Shown: piece by piece, positions 1 to 11,438 of the stretch
How the letters are laid out: every line of letters starts with the position of its first letter
Numbering within the stretch: position 1 is the first letter of the stretch
Source: Didymella arachidicola
Taxonomy: Eukaryota; Ascomycota; Dothideomycetes; Pleosporales; Didymellaceae
Direction: 5' to 3'
Assembly: GCA_016630955.3 (NCBI GenBank)
Contig: CM049990.2
Coordinates: 372,001 to 436,000 of the forward strand
DNA length: 64,000 nt
The notes under the pieces: model-generated
Database searches by the model: none
What the model was told of the DNA's origin: nothing
Seen by the model: the letters and a program-made list of their open reading frames with translations, nothing else
Made by a program: the position numbers and the translations under genes

Positions 1-549
1 TTCACGCATTGAGCGCGCGAAGCAAGAACTCCAGGCAAAAGAGGACCTAGAGCGCGCTGCGGAGGCAGCAAAAGCTACTAAGAAGGAGCTTCAACACCAG
101 AAGAAGCTTATTCAAGCGAAGGAGAAGGAAGATAAGCGTGTTGAGCGAGAGAAGAAGAAGGTATTGACAGCTAAGGCACAGGCTGCAAAGCGCGCTCAAA
201 TTGAGGCTTGTGAAGAAGAGGCTCAGCGCAAGAGCAACGCAGAAAAAAGTACCCAATTGCCTAAACAGGCTAAGAGTAAGGCCTCACAGAGATCTCAGTC
301 AAAAGTAACAAAGAATCGTGGTGGTGGTGCTGTGCGAAGGCAGGTGGCTGCCCATAAGGCGCCCTTACCACCTTCACCCACAACAACGTCTACTGGCCGC
401 ACCACGCGTCCTCCAAAAAAACTGTGGTAGCCAAAAGTTTCGCAATAGTCTATATAGTAATCCACCAACTTATCTCGCGATAGTAGCGTTGTGGTGTCGA
501 TCAATAACCTCACTTATTCTGGGGTGCGAAAGTTGGTGGGGTGTGCATC
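1..549 (+). mobile_element. 3' end of a pogo/Fot-type DNA transposon, cut by the window edge
   Basis: The left edge carries the end of a transposase reading frame followed by about 120 bp of noncoding DNA. A plausible right terminus is the G/T-rich stretch around 515-549, which reads gggtgtgcatcac near its end. The matching left end lies outside the window, so the boundary and the target duplication cannot be confirmed. The assignment rests on the character of the encoded protein tail. Confidence 0.4.
2..430 (+). CDS. C-terminal tail of a pogo/jerky-type (DDE-1) transposase, 5' partial
   Basis: The frame is open from the first bases to TAG at 428-430 (142 codons). It begins with about 60 residues of Lys/Glu/Arg/Ala-rich coiled coil with motifs such as REKKK and KAQAAKRAQIE. 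A basic Ser/Lys/Gln segment and a terminal RTTRPPKKLW follow. Tails like this end the DDE-1 superfamily transposases of fungal pogo/Fot elements, where the catalytic core lies upstream. No catalytic residue is visible here because the core is outside the window, so the call is by resemblance only. A cellular coiled-coil protein cannot be excluded. Confidence 0.5.
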   Translation, partial: SRIERAKQELQAKEDLERAAEAAKATKKELQHQKKLIQAKEKEDKRVEREKKKVLTAKAQAAKRAQIEACEEEAQRKSNAEKSTQLPKQAKSKASQRSQSKVTKNRGGGAVRRQVAAHKAPLPPSPTTTSTGRTTRPPKKLW

Positions 550-2041
550 ACGCGCCGTGTGCATCACGAGGCCGAACTCGGTATTCCCTGTCTGCTCCGA
601 CAATAAGAAAAGGAGAGTCAGTATCGCTTTCGCGTTTGCAGCACAAATCGCGACTGCATCGCACTCTTGCATATTGCTGAAAATGAAGAAATCCTTTCGA
701 GACGCACATTAGCTGCCCGGAGAGGAAGCCGCTGGACCGGCGCTGGTGCGCAGCTGACTAACGGTCCGATGGGGTCAACGTGGCGCGCTTTCCAATCGCA
801 CTGCCATTCTTGCACCGCCGTGGCCCTCCACAGATTGCACGTGTGTCAAACAACGCAGCGCCAAGTTCCAAAATCAAGTTACAAGGTTTAGCTTTGCAAT
901 GCGGTTCAATCCGGATGTCAGTGGCAGCGGGACCGTCCGCATGCAGGATTTCGCGCACCATCACTTTGTCTTGGGCTGCGGTATATTCGTGAGCAGTGGA
1001 TTTGCCAACGAACCACAATGCTGCTTGAGCGCAGTATCATAGTAAAGGCACGTACAATCGAAAAGGCCAATGCTCACCCGTATGCTGCCTTTCATCCTCA
1101 TTCGGGCGTTCAACCAAGTTACTTGTAGCTTCTCAATCGCCGTTTCGACGTGGGGCAGGCGTCACATCGGTTGTCACCCGCCACTTCATATCAATTGACG
1201 TTTTGACGTGCTGCTTGATGTCTATGTAGGTGTTCATGTTTTCATGTTAATTATCTGCCGGTGTCTATGCGACATCTAGGAAACCTTCAAGTTCTACCTC
1301 GACGGGGATGACGCATTGCTTTCGAAACAACATGATTTGGTTCGGTGGTGACGGTGAGGGCGGCATGACGAACGGCTCGGTGTCTTTATGACGATGCGTA
1401 GCATGTGCGCAACGGTGTCCATGACGACCTCTCAGTTAGGTTACGGGAGGTGCGGGCTCCCATGATAGTTTTTACATTGCGAGAGATGTCCAGTGTTGGT
1501 CGTGACGTGTCTTGGAAAGTAAAATGGCAGCGCCGTGATCAGTCGATTGCGATGCGGGTACCTGCATATGGTCATTAACGAGGAACGGTTCGAGCGTTCG
1601 AAGCCAGATATCATGGCAGCGCGATAGAACAGCCGAAATTACAGCAAAGTCCACTTGCGTTCGTGTCCTAGCCAAACGCAGCGTGTTTCAGGCTCCGCGA
1701 ACAACAATTACCACCATCTTAGTTCTTTTCTCCCGTGGAACGCTTAGCGGGTCTTTGTACGAACACCTCTTTTGATGACGACGCATAGTGATTTCGATAC
1801 AGATTGTGCAACGTGTAGAATAGCTGTTTCGTTTGCAATATAGTGAGGCTTGGAACACATCCTGTTCTTCAAGATCAATCATCGCTTTCATTTAGCGTAA
1901 AAGTTGAGTAGCAATAGGCCCTCCGATATCGTTATGCAAAAGGTCGTGATAGTGGCACCTATGCACACTCGTGGGGTCCGAAAAACGCCGAAATATATAC
2001 ATGGTGGAAAACCAAGAGCCTGGAATGGAAGCCAACATCAC
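431..2041. other. Intergenic, no gene seen
   Basis: Apart from the transposon end, about 1.5 kb on both strands shows only short chance frames with no recognisable protein, RNA or repeat. Confidence 0.6.
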
Positions 2042-2708
2042 TTAGTGACCATTGTAGCCGCCATACTGGTTGTTGTGCTTAGGCTTCTTGAAGTGATCCT
2101 CTGTCTTGCTACCAAGCACGGCACCTGCTATGGCACCGAGAATGCCGTGGCCGCCCATCTTGTTACCGCCGAAGTATCCGGCAGCACCTCCACCAAGAGC
2201 GCCCATGAGGCCCCGGTCACCCTCTTGCTGCATGGCTGGATCGCTGGAGCCATATTGCTGCTGTCCGGGCTGACCGTAAGGGTTCTGGCCCTGGGGGTAC
2301 TGATCTTGACCGTAGGGACCCTGCTGGGGGAATTGATTCTGAGGCTGAGAACCAGGGTAGCCTCCTTGCTGGTGCTGACCGTATTGCCTGACCGTGACGT
2401 CAGTATTCGTTTCGAAACGAGATCCTCTACTATGCTTACCCTTGCTGCTGCTGATTGTAGTCAGCGTATTGGCCTACTTGCTGCTGGCCGTGCTGAAATC
2501 CGCCCTGTGCCGGGGGGCCGTACTGCGAATTGTATCCTTGCTGGTCGCCATAGCCCTGCTGGCCATACTGCTGCTGAGGCTGCTGGTAGCCCTGCTGCTG
2601 GTAGCCTCCATGGTCATAGCCGCCTTGCTGAGCGTATGGGCTGTGGCCCTGAGGCGGGTGCTGCTGCTGCTGACCGTAGCCCTGGTTGTATTGATCGTAG
2701 CCAGACAT
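2042..2708 (-). CDS. Gln/Tyr/Gly-rich protein with a C-terminal glycine-zipper segment
   Basis: Two exons are read, 2708-2440 and 2387-2042, joined across a 52-nt intron (GTAAGC donor, CTGAC branch site, CAG acceptor); the joined frame gives 204 residues. The first two thirds are low complexity, built of repeated GYQQ, QYGQ and QGGY units with prion-like composition. After residue about 145 comes a hydrophobic glycine-repeat block (GALGGGAAGYFGG, then GAIAGAVLGS) of the glycine-zipper 2TM type, and a basic His/Lys end. Such proteins are common and poorly studied in filamentous fungi; membrane association is inferred from the zipper. An in-frame ATG five codons upstream (2723) is possible, but MSGYDQ is the more usual start. 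Confidence 0.75.
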
Positions 2709-4147
2709 GTTGATGTGTTTCAAGATATAGGAACGTTTAGGGACGTATAGGTCGAGAGGTCGTTGTCTTACAGATGTGTGGCTGGTGAGGCGGGGTACTT
2801 AAAGATGCGGGCAGTCGACGTAAGTTGTTGATTGAATGGAAGAGAGAGCGAAGGGAACAGGAACGTCAATCGCCTTTATTCAACGCACGCTCAGCTTCCT
2901 ACTAACGGATGATGACTTTCCACACCCACATGAGGGGCTGAGCAGCCAACGAATCTTCGAGTCCTACTCAGCCCTAAGCCACTCATAGCACGAACATCAG
3001 CTCGTCCGGTTATGACGGCCTGTTCGGTCATGGAGTGGCCAAGCACAGCCGAACTGCTCAGCGTCCGCTTGGGCCTTCCCCTCTTCTCTAGTCTTCGCGA
3101 GCTGACAGCCGCATCCTTCGCGCGCACTAAGGACCCTCAGCTATACCTACTTCCAGACACCACATTTCCATCTGCACACTGTTGTGTACTTGCGCCTGTG
3201 ATTGTCACATCGCGAGGATCTGTTGGCGTGGCGTATCGGCCGAGATGCACCGCCATAGCTAACACGCGGACGCGGAGTACTAGTAGGGCCGAGCCTAGAA
3301 ATTGCTGCGCCCGCTCACGAGTGTGGCTGCGTCTCGTCACGAGGCTGCGCTGGACAACCTCTGCGATTTTTCAATTCTCCGAGATGTGCCTGCAATAACA
3401 TGCATCTTATGCGGGGAGATACCAGAGCGACAGACATCATCAAAACAGCTCGAACAGCCTCATGTCCAGCCCAATCACAGCAGAGCTTTCGCGGGTCTCA
3501 TGTTCCCCCCTGTAGGCGTCTGATCTGCAGCATGGCCCACCAAGTGTGCCGGATGCGGGCGGTGAAACGCGACCACCATGACTTGAGACAACTCCAAGAC
3601 GAGGTGCCAGGACCCGCTCGATATGTTTGCTTCAGGTCGGCACTCACGATCCCCTTTTACGGTGAATTAGCTGCCCTCTAGACTGTCGATATCGCCGTTT
3701 AGAGCTGTTGATGCTGCTAAATATGCCCATCTGCCCCCAGGGGCTCGTTTACTCCTCGGGTCGACCTTCAAACCGACATGGGCTCAGCAGGTACTGGATG
3801 CTAGCGTCATTCATGCACACTCTCAAATGCACCCCTCGCGCTATTGCATGAACGTGTCTCGTACAGAGCGTTCGCCCAGCCTTTCGCTGCGTCTCTGCTG
3901 ACTTGCTTTCCTTCTGTCCCTCGTTCCGCAGGCGGGCTTGCTGTTGCTAATCTACACTTTCGCTCAACCCAACTTTCATTTCATACCACCCTGGTGGCGG
4001 TCCCAACAGGCTCGCGCTTGTACATTCCCTTTACTGATTCAACACTCCGCCGCTGGTCGATCTGCAGATGTTGTTTGGTGGGGCGATTAAGCGTCAGGAA
4101 GACTGAGAGGGACCTACCTTTTTCGACCGATCGGATACCGCGTCAAG
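2709..4147. other. Intergenic, no gene seen
   Basis: Divergent promoter space of about 1.4 kb between the glycine-zipper gene and the membrane-protein gene. The frames present are short and not protein-like. Confidence 0.55.
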
Positions 4148-5750
4148 ATGAAGTCGCCGAAGCCTCGCAGGTGGAATGAGAAGGTGGAATACGTGGTCGT
4201 GGAGAGGGATGGCGCGACTGGAAGCGAGCAATTGGATGGATTCCATGTAACACCAACGCCGACCATCGATCAGATCCTATCGCGGTCGTACACAAAGAGG
4301 CAGCCACCAACCACTCCGGGTGATGGTGACGACAGCGACGACGATAACCGTTTGGGAACGACTACGACTGCAACGCCATCCTTTGGAATACCCCCAGCGG
4401 TAGGCCTCAAAGATGGAGATGAATACATGCATGAACTGACAGAAGCAGCTTTTGATCACTATGACACTGTCCCAAACTCAGGCCACTGTTGGGGCTTTGG
4501 CGGGTAATGATCCAATGGAAACGGTGGTAGTGTCTTTGCTGCCCCCACCAGAGCCTCCTCACCATGAAGGTGGCGGTAGTGGACGCATATCGCAGACGAC
4601 AGAGCATCTCCTCATTGCCGCTGGCTCAATCGGTGGGTTCAACATCTTTCGCGAATGTATATGGCTACTGACTACAACCAGGTGCTACAATCATCATCGT
4701 GATGATTGTGCTGGCTTTCTACACTATGCGTCGGCGAGGCCTATCCTTCTCAGACGTTCTTAGACAAGGCAAGGCCCAAGTCACGCGCCGCGGCGAGGGC
4801 TCTGGCAAGTACGATTGGGACAACAAGCAGAACCTTGAAGAAAGATACTCTCTAAGAAACGATGCGGTCTATCCTCCTCCACCAGCGGCTATGGTTTCAC
4901 GATCAGGCTCTCTCTTATCCCAAACTCGCGTACAGCCTCTTGGTCGCAGCGACAGGTACGATGAAGTTCCGAGTGTCTACATTTCATCTGGCTGACATCG
5001 CATAGCTTCCGCAGCGGTCCCTCTGATATGACACAGCAGACGTTCTTGCTCCAAGACCCACCATCACGAATGAATTCACACAAGCGCAACAACAGCGCAA
5101 CGCCATCTTCACCGTTCCTAGGAAATCAAGACCCACGCAACAGCGAATCAACACATAACACAAGATCCATGGGTGACGACGACGAGTACATGCAGGAGCC
5201 GCAAGTCGCATCACGACAACCGTCCGCTCCGACATTCAAGCAGTTCATGTCAAACCGACCATCCATCTCGCATCGACCTGGCCTCGGGGGTATGAACAGC
5301 AGATTCAGTTGGACGAACTCTCAGGCACCACAAACACCACACGATCCTAGCCGCGACACTTTGAACCAGCCTTTGGGACGAGACAGCTTCATGACAAACC
5401 GATCCTCAGTACCTCGTTTTAGGACCATCAACTCGTGGGTCAACCAGCAGTCCAACCGCGTTGAGGAGCAGAAGCTGAAGGAACAATACCGCATGACGCA
5501 GAGCTCTGCGTACTCGGAGGACACGGGTGACGATATAGTACCCGAGATGCCTCCTGTACCGAAGAACTACCTGCCAACAGGCGGTCTTGCAGGCAAGGAT
5601 ATCAAGCATCAGCGCCACCAGACAAACACATCAGTCGTCACAGCACCCATCTTCCAGCAGCATCCTGGCACCGAAGTTCGCTTCAGTACACGTAGCACCG
5701 TACCCTCAGTGATTCTCGACATGGGTCGGAAGAACTCAGTGCTCAGATGA
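4148..5750 (+). CDS. Single-pass membrane protein with a long disordered cytosolic tail, unknown function
   Basis: Four exons fit: 4148-4399, 4449-4632, 4682-4955 and 5006-5750. Introns are about 49-50 nt, each with an ACTGAC/GCTGAC-type branch site, and the joined frame gives 484 residues. There is no signal peptide. A polar N-terminal half rich in Asp, Thr and Pro is followed by one strong hydrophobic segment at about residues 138-160 (LLIAAGSIG joined across intron 2 to ATIIIVMIVLAFY) and the basic stop-transfer TMRRRG. The rest is a Ser/Asn/Pro-rich tail with QKLKEQYR and VPEMPPVPKNY. The layout recalls fungal sensor-like membrane proteins, but I recognise no domain. Intron placement is supported by all frames agreeing. 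Confidence 0.7.
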
Positions 5751-6671
5751 AAGTAGCTATAGCAAGCACACTTTCCTATCAGCGTTTCTTTTCAGTACTT
5801 CATCAGCATTTCAGCGCATCTAGGTGGACAACGATTTAAGCAAGTGATCTGAGCTTGCCATGCACATACGGAACGATCACGCGCAATCTGTATTTTTTGC
5901 TATACCATGTTTGCGAGCTTGTAACTGAACCAGCTGTTGTGTAAGGGTTATTGAGTTAGCGAAAATATCTTATCTACCTAATGCTATTCCAACAACAACA
6001 ACAACAACAACACCAACTCAGCCCCTCCAACATTCGTAGCCAAAATTTAAGCTGGCAGGTACCATTGTGCTTGCCAGGGGCTACCTGGGCCGATATTCTG
6101 CATCCCGCACCCGCTACTCTATCGTACCTCACAGTACAGCCCCACGGAACGCTCACTGGACAACCTCCGCCGAGCTTCAACGCTCATTACTTATATGCAC
6201 AGCATTGAACAAGCCATGGCAGCTCGGCCTACAATTTTCGCTGGCGCGCGCTTGGGCTGGAAGCGTGGTACTTCTGCTTCGACGGTTGAGGTTTCAGAAC
6301 CATGTTTGGAACGAGTGCGCGACAGTGCGCTGGGGTACGTACGCTGAATTCGCGTCTCGTACATCGGAATGGATTGCTTTTCTTTCCGTTTCCGACCCTG
6401 TCGATGACATTTTTGTTGACCACTTGTTGTACGTGTCACCCTTAGATGCGAGCTGGTTCTGGTGGGTACAACCGCGGTTAGCGCCTTCCTGAGAAAAGTC
6501 AATTTTACTCCACCTGGGCACTGTTCACGTCATCAAGATGTGTCAGTTTGTCAGTCATATCTCGGGGTTGCGATGGGCTTGAACACTGCGATCATACAAA
6601 GATATTAGACGACTTTGCGAAGCGCGTCTTGTCGTATCCATGAGTCGCGCGAGAAATTAGGACATGTCTGA
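5751..6671. other. Intergenic with a CAA microsatellite
   Basis: No gene recognised. It contains the trinucleotide repeat annotated separately and the likely 5' side of the decayed HET gene, where no HET N-terminal motif could be read. Confidence 0.5.
5990..6010 (+). repeat. (CAA)7 microsatellite
   Basis: Seven perfect CAA units followed by a degenerate CAC unit, in noncoding DNA. Confidence 0.9.
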
Positions 6672-7507
6672 TTAATTGACGTGCTATGCATGTTTCGAGA
6701 CAAGAAAGCCTCCGACATGAGAGATAGGGTCTTCGCACTTCTTAATTTGGTAGGGACCTTTATCATACCAGACTATTCTGCGACGACAAGCGAAGTCTTT
6801 CAACAAGCCACCGAAGAGTGCATAGTGTTTTATAAAAGGCTTGCTGGGCTTAGCAGTGATCCAAGCAAAAAATCCTACACAGATCTACCTTCGTGGGTTG
6901 CCGATTGGAGTAGTTCTGGCCGTCACATCAGTACTCGTCGTGGAGCTGTAGCAGCTCAGTGTCACGATACTTACCCTCACCCAGAGCCCCGTCTCGAATC
7001 GTACAGTATGGGGGGCTGAAGGTTACAAAAGCACCGATCGCCACAATCTGTGAGGTCAGCGAGGTTATGTGGGATGAGGTCAAAACCATAATACAGCAAA
7101 CCTCAAAAACCCAGTGGCTCGCCTTCTTTGAGTATCGCGACAAGATGGATCCAGAGACTGCACTGTTCACTCATTGCTTATGGCTAGCGCAAAAAGTGGG
7201 TGCTATTTTTCGTGTAGTAGATAAAGCTGTTTCAAGCGTGTTGCCGATTCGAAGAGTCCATGACTACCGGTACAGGGTCGAGGATTTGATTCTTCTAGAA
7301 GACGTTTGTAGATGGTCTCAATTGATTTTAGGCGCAAATTGCAACTACTATACAGCTGTAGGTCTACTTCCGCATTCAATCTATGCCTGGCTGGTGTGGC
7401 AAGCAACTGCGAACCAAGCCCAGTTTGAAAACCGGTGCTTATATGTTCTTACTGGTCCTAATCCTCTCTGCTACCAAATGCTTTCTACCGGACCTCGAAA
7501 GCCTTGA
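6672..7507 (+). pseudogene. Remnant of a heterokaryon-incompatibility (HET) domain gene
   Basis: The frame opens after a TGA at 6669 with no start codon. It reads DVLCMFRDKKASDMRDRVFA, then a PDYS-like step and LPSWVADWS. These are the late motifs of fungal HET proteins (usually K-A-T-D-x-R-D-K-V-F-A-L-L, PDY, LPSWVPDWS). The expected N-terminal HET core is absent upstream. Around 6940-6960 the homologous reading moves to another frame, continuing as GGLKVTKAPIATICEVSE to a stop at 7507, where the usual C-terminal GRRFF-like region is degenerate. Missing start, frame change and eroded end together indicate a pseudogene. Its last 69 bp overlap the 3' end of the PKS gene on the other strand. 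Confidence 0.65.
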
Positions 7508-8767
7508 GACAATCGACATGCCCAACCGGTGTGCTTTAATCAAGACACCCGGACTCAAAGTCGGCTGAGAATTAACATCTCGACACCGCCTCATGCGGAA
7601 CATTTCGATCGTCAGGCCAGGACCAAAACTTGTAGCTACAACGTCGTCTCGACCACTTCCCATCTTCCTCAACTCGCCCAAGACAATGAGCACCGTCGGA
7701 CTCGATGAGTTGCCAAATTTTGTATACACATCGAGGGAAGCTCGGATGTGGTCATCAGTCAAGTCCATCGCTTGTTGCGCGCCTTTCAGGATCGCGAGAC
7801 CTCCTGGGTGCACAGCCCAATCGAATGCTGACGGATCTAGGGGTGTTCCGGCTGGATTGCAAATCTGGTCGAACATCGAGCTTATGGCGCCAACGGTGGC
7901 TTCAGGCACCTGTTTGGTGATGGTAGCTATCATGCCACTGGGACTGACTGAGTAAGACATATGGTCTTTGGTGCCTGGGATGATTGCACTGCCCCATTCC
8001 TGCAATTCGAAGATCGGCTGCTGCTCATCTCTCATCGCGAGTCTGTTGCAGACCACAAGTGCCGCCGATGCATCTGAGAAAAGCGCCGGTGCAATGTGTA
8101 GGTTCTTAGCGTCCTTCATAGCTGCTTGTAATTCTGCCCTGAGGAACAGACTGCAGAGCTCGGTTGCGAAGACAAGGATCCGTGCTGATCGACCTCTTGA
8201 CGATGCGGCTCCTGCGAGGTTCGCCGCTTCTCGTAGAGCAGAAAGGCCACCGGCACAGCCTACACCATGCAATAATGTCCGCTGCACACCATCGGGTAGT
8301 TGCAGGTTTTCACTAACAAAGAGATCATAACCTGGGCTGCCCTGATCGGTACATGTGACTGCGACGACGTGTGTAATGTCCGATGCTGACAATCGTGCTT
8401 CCGTCAGTGCCTTGTTGCATGCTTTCACTGTGAGGTCGACACCAGCTGTACGAAAGATTTGTGAGAGTTCGTCGATGGCCGGAGGCTTTGAATCGTCCTT
8501 GGTCCATGTGGAGTGGTCGAAGATAGTTGGTCGTGAAGCGATCTTGGTGTTCTGATTGAGCTGCATCAATCTTTGTAATCTCATAAGCAGTCAGTAAACG
8601 AAGTATTTGTATAATTTCAGTTGTTTAAGTTTCACTTACCCTGGTGACGAGACGTGCTCAGGAGACAGTGTCATGACAAGGTCAGCGAACTGCTCTCGTG
8701 TCTGAGAGTACTCTGGGTACTGGTGTGCCAGGCCTGTGATATACACAGAATCGTTGCGAAAGGCCAT
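7439..8767 (-). CDS. Type III polyketide synthase (chalcone synthase-like)
   Basis: Two exons, 8767-8640 and 8579-7439, separated by a 60-nt intron (GTAAGT donor), give 422 residues. The N-terminus reads VYITGLAHQYPEYSQTREQF, as fungal type III PKSs begin. The catalytic triad is visible: Cys151 in GVGCAGG, His300 in WAVHPGG and Asn333 in FGNSSSPTV, followed by SFGPGLTIEM. The enzyme would condense acyl-CoA starters with malonyl-CoA to alkylresorcinol or pyrone-type products; the exact product cannot be told. About 49 residues follow the conserved GPGLTIE end, longer than usual, and this tail overlaps the HET remnant. No intact tailoring gene is adjacent; the broken ORF at 8875-9465 lies upstream on the same strand. 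Confidence 0.9.
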
Positions 8768-8874
8768 GGTGAGAAGATCTAAAACAAAGAAGAAAAATGG
8801 GAGAAGGTCTATAGAGCAGTCCGAAGAAGTCTATGGCGTAGTAGTGATGCTGTGATCAGTCACCAAGCATGCCC

Positions 8875-9465
8875 TCAAACTTCATATGTGTTGGACAATG
8901 GCTGAATAGTGCTTGGAGGAAATGCTGTGTTGGGAAATGTCATGGCAACTAGAAGGGGCTGAGGAACAGGAGTGGAGAAGATAAGACCATAGCGTGGGAA
9001 GAACTCCTTCGAGTACCCAGTGTGCCAGGCTACGATTCGCTTGATATTACCACCAAAGGCAAAAAGCGTATAGAGGCCGTCGAGAACGTGATTTTGAGGA
9101 AGCAGTGGAGCTGAAGGATGATTCATAACCTCGTACTGGCACTCGGTGTGCGCAGGATTAGTCAATCTTGCACCTCGGCGATGATACGCTGGAAAGGGTT
9201 GAAGGAAGGCAGTGAACATATGGTCCAATGAACGGGCAAGACGTCGTTAACGATCGGCCCTAAGAGGCCGCATATAGCAGAAGAATTGGACATAGCCATC
9301 CTTTTCTAGGTACTGACCTAATCCAGCCCAGGTCTTGAGCGCAGGGTGGACGTTGTTGGGGAATAGCAATGGAGCTGAGGCATTGTCGTCGCTTTTTCCT
9401 ATTTGGTATCTGAAATCATAATTGTTCACCGCGCATCCAATGAAGGCTTTAACCAGCACCAGAAG
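8875..9465 (-). pseudogene. Unrecognised broken ORF beside the PKS gene
   Basis: One reading frame runs from 9465 to the stop at 8875, interrupted by a single in-frame TAA at 9249-9247, and lacks an ATG at its 5' end. A TAG directly upstream could be part of an intron acceptor, so a lost or unseen first exon is possible. The two halves share a SAPLL...N.V core (SAPLLFPNNVHPAL and SAPLLPQNHVLDGL), which suggests an internal duplication. I do not recognise the family. Its position upstream of the PKS on the same strand could suggest a former tailoring gene, but nothing in its sequence proves this. Confidence 0.4.
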
Positions 9466-10575
9466 CTAGCGACGCCGAAAGTGAGTGACTGTGAAAAGGA
9501 GATATTTCGGTCGAGGCCTCCACGACGTCGTTGCTGACTAGCAAATGCGGCCAGTGACGTTACTGCAATGGCCACCAGCTGGATTTTGGCATTTTTAGTG
9601 TGCCCAGATGTGAAGAATGTGTCATGTCATCTCAGTCAGACTACACTGATTTAGTTTCGGATGATGGCCTCAGCCTCCGCCGCGCAGCAATCGGATTTCC
9701 GACTGTTGTTTAGCTGCTGCGGCCGCGCTGCGTGTTGGAATACCGAGTAGTTCGCCGGCAGGTGTTGGCGATTTAAGACCAACGCAGCGTATCTTCTACG
9801 CGTGTATCAGCGCCACTGCAGTGCATCCGACTGCATTTACGGATAAGGTCGTGTTGGTTCCTTCGTCACCTGCATACATCGTGGAAAGAAGCGACTGACC
9901 GATGCAGCTGCGGGCCATATCATCTACCAACGTTGACTCGAGGCAGCGAGGTCACGTAGGCATCCGATCACGTCGTGTCTGCCTGAGCTGGACTTCGTCT
10001 GATGCATGTCCTGGCGATTGGTGGATCTGTGGCCCCCTCGTCCTCCAGGAATAGGTCGTTGCCTTGGGCTTAGAGCTCCTTGCGCTTCGCAGGGGCTGGC
10101 AATCTCACAACGGAGAATTCGGCGTTGATGGGGGGCGGCGGACGGTGGATGGCTCACCGCGGGTGCCTGCATTCTAGGGTGTTGATGCGGCTCTTGGCCT
10201 CGCAAGGCTGGGGCTTACCACGTACACCGGGGGCCAGGTAAAGTGCAGTGGATCGTCTTACTTCGTACTGGGCTGGAGATATGTTAGTGGGCACCAACTG
10301 ACACTTCAGGAATAGTTCTCACGCGCTATTCGTCAATCTGCGCGGCTACGAGGTGGCGTGCTGTGTCTTACCCACCGCGGCCCCAAATTACCCGATTGAC
10401 ACTAGTGCGCGAGAACTATTCGCGAAAATAGCTTCGTTACAGCATAGTGCTCACGTGCTCTCTGCGATGCATCCCTGAGCATGAAGGCAAGTCCGAGACA
10501 CTGTGCGGTCGTTTATATTAACGGACTCTGGCCCCGATCGCCTTGAGAAGCCCACGAGACACGCTGCGGTGCACC
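9466..10575. other. Intergenic with an inverted repeat
   Basis: No convincing gene. It holds the imperfect inverted repeat at 10305-10426 listed separately. Confidence 0.5.
10305..10426. repeat. Imperfect inverted repeat, about 32-bp arms
   Basis: The left arm (10305-10337) contains gaatagttctc and ends in gtcaat. The right arm (10395-10426) is its reverse complement with roughly three quarters identity, with about 57 bp between. It could be a short nonautonomous element or a hairpin. No target duplication was seen. Confidence 0.45.
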
Positions 10576-11438
10576 ATGAAGAAACAAAACTTGCACCACG
10601 CAATTACCGTTCAGGATAGCTCCGCAAATCTGTAAGTGAACGCTCATATGGCAGAACCAACGTTGATCGTAGCAGGAATGAGTCGAACGCATCGTCGGTC
10701 CTGCAGGAACATTCAGCTGTGCGTAAATACTCTTCCCTGCCATGGGAGCTGCGTCATCACATACATACCTTCTGCGTTCAAGGCTCTTATGACAACGAAG
10801 TCGTTGTTCGCCGTGGCACTGGAAGGAGACTGGACTTGCTAGTGCGACAGTCCCTGGACCCATACTCGTACCGATGGGTTAAGGACCCAATTTTTCAACA
10901 GTCGGTTCCAGACCGAATTGGTACGGGAGCTGGTAGAGAGCTTCTTGAGACGTACTACAAGACATGCACCTTCAAATTTGTTCATGACGAGCTGAGCGCT
11001 TTGCAAACATTTCTTGAGACCGACTACTTCGGTCTCGATATGCGTCCCGCCGACCATGTCCAACAGCTGCATCTTCAGCTCCTACCTTTCAAATATGCTC
11101 AATTGCGAGAGAAGAATGCAATGGAAGAAGAAGAACAAACCTGCCACAAAGCATTGGAATCACTGTTTGGGCTTCAATCCGCCCGCACGGCGGTCGAGAT
11201 TCATGTAGACTTGACGCAGGGGTTTTGCGACAGCTTTGAGTACAGTGAGCTCCTGAGAGCTGCTGCAGGGTTCCTCTTTCGGATCATTAGCTTCGTTGAT
11301 GGACTCATGGAGAAGGGCCTAGAAGTTGAGATCTCTTTGGAGGGCAGATGGAATGGTCAACAAGGACTAAGAGTGTGCCGTGGTTCTGTACACTCCCTTG
11401 GCGATTGTGTTACTTCGATAGAGGTAGCTTGTCAGTAA
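10576..11438 (+). CDS. F-box-like uncharacterised protein
   Basis: Exon 1 is 10576-10631 and exon 2 runs from 10676 (or 10673) to 11438, giving 272 (or 273) residues. The donor is GTAAGT; the acceptor is a tandem TAG-CAG, both in frame. Exon 2 has no in-frame ATG upstream of the conserved part, so the short first exon is needed. At about residue 38 the protein reads SSLPWELRHHIHTFC, the LP-x-E-L-R-x-x-I entry of fungal F-box-like proteins. The rest is a mixed alpha/beta region with no further motif. A role as an SCF substrate adaptor is suggested only by that entry motif; proteins of this kind form large families of unknown function in Dothideomycetes. Confidence 0.65.

Noticed and set aside
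2906..2945. Box C/D snoRNA-like GATGATGA ... CTGA
   Set aside because: The spacing is too short for a whole box C/D RNA and no terminal stem is seen.
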